Of a stretch of DNA of 64,000 bases, positions 32,841-44,400 are shown one piece after another. This stretch comes from Phorcus lineatus (Eukaryota > Mollusca > Gastropoda > Trochida > Trochidae): the NCBI GenBank assembly GCA_921293015.1, contig OV121081.1, positions 48,261,877-48,325,876 on the forward strand, in the 5' to 3' direction. The notes beneath the pieces were generated by a model. That model was not told where the DNA came from, searched no databases, and saw only the letters and a program-made list of their open reading frames with translations. The number at the start of each line of letters is the position of its first letter. Within the stretch, counting starts at the first letter, position 1. A program made the translations under genes and the position numbers.

Positions 32841-35800
32841 GGCCAAACTCTTCATGTACTATATCATGAATGTTTAAAGCATTAGGTAAGAGATTTCGTT
32901 CTCGTTCTGATCGAATTATTTCAATCAATGTGTTAGTGTCAACGTCTTTTTTATGTACATCCCTGGTGTAATTTGTGTCCAATGGTATCTTTGTTGCATT
33001 ATTAATTAGTTGGTTTTAGACGTTTTATGGATGGTGTACCATGGTGATGTTGACGTTAGTTAATCCAATTGTTAGTCAAGCGTTGAACTGGCGTTCGTCA
33101 GTGCCAAAGAAACCGGAAAGATAGTTTATCCATTTTATTGATCTTTATATATTCACTATGCATGTGAACAATATGGGCAAGTAGGCGTTATTATCATCTT
33201 ACAATGTATATTCAAGCTATCATTAATTCATTGCTTTAAAGTTTACATAAAGACAAACATATTTCACTATTTTCTTTGGAATATATGAATGTCTGATTAC
33301 AATATTGTATAGGTCGCTTCTCAAATATGTTCAGTTTGAAATGAAAGCCGTTTTTAATGCCACTTTTGATGCGCCGCTTAGATCTATCTGGCCACAAACC
33401 AGTGAATGCATGACTGGTCACACACCCTTCTTGTGACGTCATAAACAGAATTATTGCTCGTGATCTGTACATCTATCGTAACAATATCACAGAAAAAAAA
33501 TAATTAACGATTTTCAGAGAATGTTTTCTACTCAGTTAGATAAGTCAGTTGAAGATGTAACACTATTTAGCGTTTGGTGTAAAAAGGATATCCACATCAA
33601 TGGTAATTAAACAATTATTTAATGATGCGCCACTCTGTACAGTCTGTTTATTACGTCACACCCGCGCGAATGTTATTGCCCCTAGCCCAGGTGTTTTTCA
33701 CAACCGATAATTACGCTGTCTTAATGAAAGGCTAATTAAAGGTGTTTATTGGACAAATTAACAAAAATCAAGCCCAGTTCTTATTTTGTTTTAAAATCGT
33801 TGAACGAAAATCGAAAAGTGATAAAGTCGAGGTTAGCGGTAGTCTAATATTGTCCAATGCATATTGTAAAATCCTTGCCAGAAACTATGAAAAAATTACC
33901 TGTTTTGAAAACTGCCGAAATTCGAAATCACGGCAATTGTGTAAGCAATTACATGAAAAAGGAATAATGCTAAACAAACTATCACAACGGAACTGATTAA
34001 TGCCAAAGTGACATTATCAGTTATGAAAATAGGTACACTCATGTCAGAAGCGAAACCATTCCTTTGTTAAAAATTTAGACCTAAACATTTGAACGTCGCT
34101 ATCATTTTGATTAAGTAGTTGATAATCAATAAAATTATTTGTTTTCCAATCTTTAATCTGTTTGTGATGGAAGATTTCGACCATATCAAGCGTCGTTATA
34201 TGACTCGCCAACTTCTAAATACCCATTAATAATCTGAAATCATAAATCATAAATTGAGAGAGTTCTGACCTCTGGAATGTGATAGGAACATAAGTTATGC
34301 CACAACCATAAACCAACCTCATGGGTAGTCCTTACTAAATTGCAATATACCTATTACTTGACTCTTCACTGTGTATAACAAAGTCGACACACATCATAGT
34401 TGTAATTATCGACAGCAATCTCATTGAAATGAGGTCACAAATTTGCTGTGTCTTTAGAAGTTTATATCCCGACAATTTTGTCTTATCAAATCAGAGCGTC
34501 GGTCCAAAGAAATGTTTCATGTTTACACCAGCCATGACAGAATAAGAAATAATGAATAATGTATTTGCATTTAAGATGCATAGAGCTCAATTGATTTCCT
34601 CTGAAATCCTATTCCAAAGTGCTCTGTTGCATTAGCCGATTTTGTTCAGTATTAATGTGAAATAAATTCAAACCTGAAACGATCTTGTAGGAATTGAAAA
34701 ACGGTATCATTGATATTTCAAGCTTTCCTTCACAGCTTGATTTATGTTTTTCCAGGTTAATGTAAATTAATTTCAGTTGGATGTTTTCAGCAAATTATTG
34801 ATAAGCTATTTAGTAGCAATGCCTTTTTCTAGTGTCAAAGGTAATTGGGACAGATATTTACATCGGACAATCCCAAGGTACCCTTTCACGTACATTTCCT
34901 GTCCATCGAAGCGGCTACAGTCTCAGTGGATTAAGAGCATAAGTTGTCGGCAACAAAAAACACAATATACAAGTTATACACTCAGTAGAGCTGGGGACTG
35001 GTTCCTATCACGTCAACAAACTGATGAATTATTAATACTTGCAAATATCTTGATCTATCAGGTGATTAGAGAAGACTAATCAACTTCCATCTATATCCAC
35101 GAACTGTTAAAGATCTTCGACAAATTTGGAAAGTTGGTTGTTTTAAGAGTTCTTACAGATATTGGATCAAAATAAAACTTGTGTTAGAAGGATGTTTAAA
35201 GAATCTGGATTTCTTCCACTTAACAAGAACATCAGTCAAGCCGTTCGTATTATATTGATTGATATATAGAGAACTAAAAGGAGGTGTGTTTGTGAAATTC
35301 AAGATCTTTCCTTGAATACATAGACGGTTGACTTGATATTACATTCATACGTGGACAATGCAGAAGAATAGATAAATATCCTGCCTTTGTCGAGGTTGAC
35401 AGATTTTTCCACACTCAATTATGGAAAAGAATTGAGTGTTCATACGTCATTTGCAACTGAAGGCATATTGACAGAACGTGCATCGCTGTGTGTAAGGAAT
35501 GAAGATGATGGTCTTCACATTCTGATAATATCAAACGTTGTCTTGAAATATAATATCTACTAATCAGGAGACTTTCGGAGGCTTACCTGTATATCTCAAC
35601 CTGTTTTACTTACCCGCATTTCATGGCTGTATTTCTTTCAGTATGAATATATTCTGAACAAGCAAAGACTCAAGAGATCACCTTGTCTTACTTGAGTATC
35701 TTGGATCACTACGTTTTCCAAGTGTATAGTGAAAATAGAATCAAATATTTTAGAGATCATCTTTTCCAACTTGACTTGTGTTCTTGGAACTTAAGTTTCT

Positions 35801-37139
35801 TGGAAGTTTCTTGGATCAAGACACACTGTATCCACTTAATTCCAGATGGTGAACTAACTCGTCGAGGTAAAGGTTTTATAACTTTCTTATAATATCTAAA
35901 AAGTTGCATTGATATGTATTTGCCTAAGCTTTTTCTGTATCATCTTTTAATTGCAGAAAATTTCACTCGAAAAATATGTAGGATTTAAAATATTTTACAA
36001 CATGCCCTGTGCGTTTTGAATAATTTATGATAATTGTGTTTTCATGATGAAAATAAATATTGATTTTGATATTTCCAACATTTATTTAGATACAGATATA
36101 AATCTTTCATCTAAAATTGCTAAGAAATGTTTATATTATAAACGATGCTTTTCCACAAACGGCGGATATGTTGTAATCTGCAAAGTGACGGTACCCAATA
36201 TAAAAATATTCAACAATTTTTATCTAAAACAGGAATGTTGCTTAGTTGTAACAAATACTTGTATGTACAAGATTTTGAGCAATGATTACATTAAATTCAA
36301 AAATACATCCCTTGATTCAGAAATCCAGATATGTTCTTTGAGAGGCATTTGCAAGTCACATACCGATGACCGAAAATGAAACTCCATGAAATCATAACTT
36401 TTGCAGTCCAGCATGGTGTAGGGTTAACTGACCAAGGCTCGGCCTAAACCCTAAGCGGTCAGTGATAAGTGCGATTTTTACAATTCGTTTGTTTCAAAAT
36501 GTCATTTTTCAAGACATTTTCTTTTAATTGTTTAAATAAACAATAATATTATCCCGAAGTTAAATTTTTTGCACAGACTATTAACTTCATCTTTAGCAAT
36601 GTTGAAAATCATTTTGATAAATAATAAAACCAGGGACACAATGGAGAACATTGTATTGAACTGCCTGAAGTTAGGTCATAACTGTCGGAACCTCAGGCGA
36701 ATTGATGAAAGCAAATAGAACCGTCAATTTCGAGGCGCCTGCAAATGCTGTAGGGATTTAGATAATATATTTCATTTTTTATTTTCTTAAAGTTATTTTG
36801 TTTGTTTTGTTTATTCAGTCTTCCAGAATACACACCGTCCGAACATGCCCTACATGGTGTTAAATAATTTTGTACCAGTGTGAGCATTTATACCGAAACG
36901 TGTTACTCTTGCAGGTTATTATCAATTGTTAAAATCTCATCATACAATTAAAGTCATCGAAGGGCTCAACTAGGTCACATGGTAAGTTCATTCTCAAAAT
37001 ATCAAAAGAGGAAGAATTCTGTCGAAAACTGTTGATTCAACAAAGAAGTATTTGACGGAAAGAGCGATAATATTTTACACAGATTATATCAAGAAGTACA
37101 CGGAGCGTTTCATATCACTCTTTCAATATTTTTTTAAAA
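32841..37139. other. Intergenic DNA, no gene seen
   Basis: Several open frames of 60-111 codons (for example at 33742, 34777 and 36044) have biased AT-rich composition and no recognised motif. The one at 34777-35079 starts with a hydrophobic stretch but has no other support. No RNA gene or array was noticed. Confidence 0.45.
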
Positions 37140-37292
37140 GAAATAGAGAATATTTTACATTTCTCGTCGAATACCATGGACATCTCATCGAGTGAAGTAG
37201 ATATAGCCACGAGTGTCAATATGTGATTTTCTACTTCACGAGATGAGATATTCATGGTATTCGACGAGAAATGTCAAATGTTCTATCTATTA
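37140..37292. mobile_element. Foldback (hairpin) element
   Basis: The left arm TTTCTCGTCGAATACCATG (from about 37160), followed by an ATCTCATC and GTGAAGTAGA stretch, is mirrored by CTACTTCACGAGATGAGAT and CATGGTATTCGACGAGAAA (about 37230-37272). Outer arms AATAGAGAATATTTTACAT and its complement near 37280 extend the stem. The arms total about 55-60 bp with a loop of about 30 bp. It has no coding capacity. Confidence 0.8.
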
Positions 37293-38424
37293 TGTTTCCC
37301 AAAACCCCGTAAATGACCCTAACTACATGAACAGAGAAGCTTAAACGCTTCGCAAGCTCGGCCGTTGAATGACGATATTCAATTGTTTCATGACGTCACA
37401 TTGTTGCATGTTGTCACTGAGAAGAATACCATTTTGATTTCACTCAGTAAAAATACGGGTTTTATTTTCACCGATAAATGGCATAGTTCACCATTCGAAA
37501 TATAATAACTACTTCATTTACTATTTGTCTTGTCTTGCTCAAACGTAAAGACAATAATACTTGTTAGACGTTTCTTCAAGTATTAAAGAACTTTAAGGAA
37601 TGCACTATGTTGCTCCAATTAGTCTCCCATAATGGGCAAAGTTTGAATAACAATATGTAATGCATTCACTAATTAACCTGCTGTTGTATTGATTCCAACA
37701 TATTTAATAAATGTGAATGTTACCGCCTGTCAACTATAATTATTTTTAATATTTCAGGTTTTGTCGTCATCATTTTACGTGAGAATTATACTCATGCACC
37801 ATATGAAGTCAACCAAACACAGAAATAATGTTAATTGATTTTCTCTGTTTAGAAATTCAAGTCATCTCGTGATAATTAAATAAATTTCTCCAACTATTTT
37901 CTGATTTATGCCGGAAATTTATGATTCCATTAATAAAAAGAGTATGTGTCTTCATATTGTGTCTCTGGTGAGAGACATATTTGCAATAAAATTACTTGTT
38001 TTCCTTATATTGCTGTGTTTTAGAATGTCTCTGAAAGAGTTAAAAGTTTCGTCATATTATAAAACTATCTAGTTGTAGAGATTAGAAAAAACATGTACAT
38101 TACCGATAAACGTCACGCATGCAATTCTTTGCATTCGAGCTAGCTTATGCTTCAATAAATGAAAACAGATTTGTTTAAAACGTTAACACCTTCAAACCAT
38201 GTCTAATTTAAACACAAATCATGATACATAATGGCGCGTAAGAAAATAGATAAGTTAATGCGCAACGCCTTTGTGAGCCAGCGCCTTACAAGAAACATTT
38301 TCTCTTCGTGTTTGTTGAGTTGTTATCCCAAATCTTGATATTAGATTTCAACCATATTGACTTGTGAATCCGTGCCCACAGATCTCCAAGTGACTTGCTC
38401 CTCTGGTGACCTGAGTGTGAGATA
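37293..38424. promoter_or_regulatory. Upstream region of the KY-like gene
   Basis: Non-coding and AT-rich. A possible 5' untranslated exon may begin after GCCCACAG at about 38382 and run into the ATG at 38425. No TATA box or other core element was assigned with confidence. Confidence 0.3.
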
Positions 38425-41400
38425 ATGACAGCGAAACAAGCCTATAACCAACAGGTAAGAGTTTTCAGCCACAGTCCTTTACATTTATGTGTAGCCTCGA
38501 CTGTTTTCTGTTTTAAAAAATGCGTGTTATTGGTTAAAATGGTTCTTTTAAGAAGTGCTTTTGACATCTGCGTTGTGAATCTAATAATTTTATTCAATAA
38601 CTGTAAATCACATTTGTAATTTGAGACATTTCATATCTTATCATGATTACATAACTTCCACTTGATATACTATAAAATATTTTGATACCTAAATTCGATC
38701 AAGTTCAATTACTTGCATTCTTGAACTTGAATTCGTAAAATTATATAGGTATATCCAACTTTCGTAATTGAAATCCTTTATTTCAAATACATGTACAACG
38801 AGCTATTCAAAAGCCGTGTCGACTTTGGACCAGAACAGAATGGTGCTATTTGTGATCATGCTTTCAACTTTAATGTTGTACATGTATCGATGGGAAATAG
38901 CTATCACCTCAAACCAACCTGCTAACTTTCATAACTGAAGGCATATCTGCTTCTATTTATTAATCATAATACATACTTTTCCAATCTTAATTTCCTGTAA
39001 TGATATGACAAACTATACATATTTGTTCCAATAACTATTTTGAAAATCACTTTTTTACTAACAGCTAAAGAAGATTATTGCATAAGTTAAATGGTATATT
39101 TGACTTTTAAAGCGAGGATGCACCCACAATAGAAATGGGACTCATCGCTATTGTATATTTATTAAAAGGGTTTGAGGAGGTTTTGATATGTATATGTATC
39201 ATGTTATGTAACTTTATTGTTCCAAAATCATTTTGAATTATGTTCATTAATTTTTTGCTTTTGAACCTACTTGGGCATTTTAGTATTGTCCATTACCAAA
39301 AGTCATTAGAATATATAAATCCGTCTCTTTATTGCTGTTTTTATTGATTGGCGATAATGCGGCATTTACCAAGTAACAGTAGTACAATCGAGTTAATCAC
39401 AATTTACAGAAATATGGCTTGGTCCCGTTCCATATATCTGACTATCCGCCACCCTCGCCCTCTTCACATGAAATTGATCAGGAACATGAACGAAGGATAT
39501 TCAAGAAAGTGGACGAAGGCATTGGGGAGGTAAGCAACGTTAATTAGTCAAAATAACTAAACATAGAAGTTAATTAAGCCAACTGTAAATAACAGCAAAT
39601 GTAGTCAGATAACAACGACGACAATTTGTCAGATAAAATTATTTCATTTTCCATAGCTGATTGTTAGCATATTAGCACATTACTATTATCTATTTGTTAA
39701 AACGTCCTAATGTTCTTTTTGTTTTCAATCCATCAGTCACTATATGAACGCTTATTATTTATATGTTATCTCAAAACATTTAACTTTATAATTTTGGGTT
39801 CGGTGTTCGATGTGAATATATAACTTTGTGATAAGCGTTCAATAAATAGATTTATAATTTGCAGAAGACGAATCTTGAATTGGTTAGTCCTATTTCGCAA
39901 AATGAAATATAATTGTCAATTGGAGGTTGATAAAAAAATTGCTGACGAAAGAAGATATTAATTTTATAATACTGAATAATGATAATTAATAACAATAATT
40001 CATTGAATAATATAAGATTAAGAAATCCATTATTTTTTTCTGCAAAGTTCTGCCAATTGTTTAAAGGTTCCAAACGAAAAGCTGAATGATTTTATCGACC
40101 TGGTTGACCATCTCACGAAGCACCTGACCACTGATACAAAGAAGGTCCGAGCATTGTTTACCTGGCTAGGCAGACAGAATGTGCAGGACATGAACTTTCC
40201 TACAAACACCGACCAAAACACACCTGTCGGCTACCTGAAGCGTTTGCAAGACGATACGTCATTATATGCCTTCTTCTTTGCTTTGATGTGCAGGTAAGTA
40301 TTCGGCTTTTACAATTGAACATTCTATGCACCTTTATGTAGGTAAACATCGTTGATGTTGTACACGTGAAACCATTCCGTTCTTTGCTTTGCTTTGACCC
40401 TTTATACTCGTCTGTGCATGTAAGCATTGTTTGCTGGTCTTTGCATGTAAGCATTATCTGCTTGTTTGTGTATGTAGGCATTATTTGCTGGTCTTTGCAT
40501 GTAAGCATTATTTGCTGGTCTTTTCATTTAAGCATTATATGTTTGTCTGTGCTTTTAATCACTATTTGCTGGTCTGTGCATGTAAGCATTATTTTCTTGT
40601 CTGTGCATGTAAGCAATATTTGCATGTCTGTGCATGTAAGCATTACTTGCTGGTCTGTGCAGGTTAAAATTCGTTGCATTTCATTGCAAGTAAGCATTCT
40701 TTACTTGAATGAAGAGGTCAATATTATTTGCTCTTCCGCGTATGTAAGCATTCGTTGTTCGTCTGTGCAAGTTAACATTCCTTGCATTTTGTTGCACGTA
40801 ACTTTCGTTGATCGACTTAACAGGTTAACAGTATATGTTCCCCTGCTGTTTCCTGTGCAGGTAAACAATCCTTGCGCTTTTGCTATATTAAGCACTCTAT
40901 GTCATCGTGTTATAGTAAGCATGCCTTGCTCTTCCTTTTCAACATGCGGTATTAGGTATTGAACAACTTAATTGATCCTTTTGTTTTGGTTGTTAGTTCG
41001 ACAATTTACCAGAATGAAAATATTTCTTTGACAAAAGCCTTTCTGAACAGTAAATAACTTCATTTAGCTGTTTTCATAAAACGTATTACAATTCACTTCG
41101 CAAACGTCGCAATAGACTAACAAACCAAAGCAAAATTCATTATTAAAAACAATTCTTCTTAATACACGTGAGGAGCCTCAGAGAAATGGACTTGCCTTTC
41201 AAGAGGGAATGTTTCAGACTAGGAGAATTTAAGGTTAACATATTGTGTAGAAGAGACTGCGAGTTAGATTACCGCCGCTAGTGCAAATATTTTTCAAAAA
41301 CTCGTTCTCTTTAAAATGGAAATATCAAATAGACACTTTTTAAATAAACATGATATATTACAGTTGCTCGTGTTATTTTCAATAATATAACATGTAATGT

Positions 41401-44400
41401 TGCCACTGCAGGGAGGCTGACGTCCCGTGTGTCATCCTACAAGGCCACTCAAAGGCAGGAGACTACGAGGTGGGCGACAAGGACAGCAGATTCACACTCT
41501 GGAATGCCGTGTACGTTGAGGAGGGATGGAGGTTGGTTCACTGTAATTGGGCGTTCGTCTCTGTGGTCCGGCACCACACCATTGGGTGGCTGAAAGTGGA
41601 GGAAAACGGTCAACAGATGAGGGTCGCAAAAAATAAAAAGGACAAAGAAGAACCAAATCACGAACTGTTGGTTGATGACAATTACTTCTTCATAAGTCCA
41701 AAAGTACTTTCATTGCTTTGCCTACCCGAAGATGGAAAATGGCAACTGCTGAAGCCCGAAATTTCAAAAGAAAGATTCTTCGATTCTCCTTTCATCACGC
41801 CACTTTTCTACCGATGTGGTTTTACATTCAAACGTGGTCAAAGTGGTATTCTGAACGCCAACCATGGGGACAGTTCTGTTGAAATCGTCTCCCCTGCTTC
41901 GTGGAAAGGTACTCTGAAGTACATGTTATTCTATAAGAAAAATATGGCCCATAGATTCCCTAACTGTGATAAAACTGACAGGTATGTAGCCATGTTGAAT
42001 AAGAACGATAAGAATGAAATTAAATTCATCGTTCGATTTCCAATGGAAGGTGACTACATCCTCAGGCTATACCAAAGCAAAGACCAAGTGTATACCAGAC
42101 TATGTGACTTCAAGTTCATCTGCGATGAACGAAAACAGAATTGTCAGCCCTTCCCTAATCCCCCTTTGATTGGATGGGGCCCAGGAAGAGAAAGCCTGGA
42201 GGCGGAACTCTATCAGTTTTCTCATATGAATGGCCTTATAGAACTCCAAGGACAACAGAAACAGAAAATGGGGATCTCCTTCCGGTTCAAAGGTGACCAA
42301 AGGATTACAGCCTCTTTAAAACATACCATTCGTCCTCAGGAAGCCATAAAGGATTTTCTGGCAGTGAGCGTTGTGAAGGATATAGTGAGAATCAGAGTTG
42401 ACCCAGATTTAGGGGAGTTTGCCCTGGTGATCAACTCAAGTGTTCATGGATTAGGGGAAAGAAATGTACTTAACTACATCATTCAGTGCGGACAATCCAG
42501 GGGGAAAATTGATATCCACCGCGAGGTATGATAACGGTCAACAATTTATTACTCAACTATTTACTCTTAAACTCTACACTGCACATTGCCAAGGCGATAT
42601 AATCCTTAGGTAAGATCAAATTAAAAATCCTCATGTTTGGAACTGTGTGTCTCTCCCTCTTAGTTCAAAGCAGAGTGAATTCATTCAGAATTGAAATGGT
42701 GTAGGACAGGTTTTAAGACGAAAGTCATCAAATTATTCTATTATATATCCTTTTTGAAAACATCAGTATTATAAGGTAATTGAAAGTGTATTTTGTTTAA
42801 CAGAATGCATTACAAAGGAAGTTCAGAAGACAGCATAGTGAAGCAACATCGTTAAGTAAGATGAATGGCTTGAAGAACTCTATACCTCAGTATAGCAAAC
42901 TTGGAGTGGAAGACAACCAGCAAGAAGATCAGGATTATCTAAAGGCAAAGGATGGTAAGTCATTTTTCAATCCTCGGAATTTATCATTTGTTGTAGTGTG
43001 TGCCTTTTTGTATGAAATAAATCTATAGGATTTTAAATTTTTGTAGTAAATTTTCATTCGGAAGTCGTATTCAACAAACCCATAATTTAGAGAAAAAGAA
43101 GATAGTTGTACAAAGATGACCTTCAAATATTATTTCAGACTTGTAAAATGGAACGTATTCACAAAGGGGCCCTTATTGTTTAAAGATTTCATACTTTAGA
43201 AGTTTAGATTCAAAATTAACATAGATACGTCACTTCTATTCAGGACTTAAAGAAGTAATACACACACATCGAGTTGACGAACTGGAAAAGGCTACACAAC
43301 AGGATAGTAAATCCCAAAATAAGTGGCAGGGCGAGGTCGAAAGAGCAGGGAAGCTGATTGAGTCCCATCGAAAAGGAAATACTCCGAGAACAATTGTCAA
43401 AACCAGGACACCCTCCTCGCTCGTAACGCCAAGGGCACCTTCCTCGCTCCAATCATGTAGGGCACCTTCCTCGATCTTTTCGACCAACGTCAAATCGGAC
43501 CAACCAACCAGAAGTACCAAGTTGACCCCGAAGGACATGACCGCATTACGGATCTTGCGGAACCTCGTCAAACCTGTGAAAGAGATTATGACAGCAACGT
43601 TTCTGTTGTTAGGCGAGAATCGTTGGAAGTTGCAGGTGAGTGTTTATGTTAACGATAATCCAACTTCCCCCGCAAGTCATAACTGGCGCCAGTTCCCATC
43701 ACTAGCTCATGAAAACCTTGCTGCTTAGTGTCAATGTTCGTGGTTTCAGTTCAGTACCCTCTTTAGTTTTAAGTCAAACCTCATCAAGTACTAAAAGGAC
43801 TATGACATCCACCGACAAAGTTGATAGATGATAGTTAAGGAAATGATGCAAGGTCTTCGTAAATTTTCAGTTACCATAGCATGAATTCGTTTTGCTTTGG
43901 AAGTTAATGGAATTCTTACATAGTGAAATACTTTATATTTGCGAGATTATGGTCCGTATCAAATGGAACTATATATGAAAACAAAGTGTCTTGGATGGAT
44001 TCCCCGGTTGTTGATTTTATTAGCCTACTGACATTTTTTATTCATTTCAACAAATGTACTTTTTAAACGAGAAGGATTATCATATCGATAGCCTTTAACT
44101 TAAAGAGAGAGAGCCAATCCTTGATTTTTGTGCACACTGTTTGGCAATGCTACTAGTCTGAATGCCATAAAGGTGAATTACGTTTATAAAATTTTAATTA
44201 TTATTCTTTAAATGGCAAACATAATTTTTTGTTACAATTTTTATCATTTAATTCTAAAAATAGCACAGAAGCAGAACTGACATATCCACTTTACATGGAT
44301 ACAAGTTATTAAACCACAAACGCTAACAACTTGTAACTGTCCTCCTGTCTTCACACGATCAGTTTCCGATATTACGTTTGACTAATTGATGTGCGCCATT

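Noticed and set aside
34777-35079. 100-codon open frame with a hydrophobic, signal-peptide-like start
   Set aside because: Only the first 20 or so residues look unusual; the rest shows no cysteine pattern, domain or splice support.
36044-36379. 111-codon open frame
   Set aside because: AT-driven composition (Ile, Asn, Lys rich) with no recognisable motif; likely chance.
40390-40930. Regularly spaced repeats resembling a CRISPR array
   Set aside because: The units are contiguous without unique spacers, in a eukaryotic intron.
40366-40962. 198-codon open frame on the + strand
   Set aside because: It lies on a 27-bp tandem repeat inside an intron. Because 27 is a multiple of three, open frames persist without selection, and the frame does not join exon 3.
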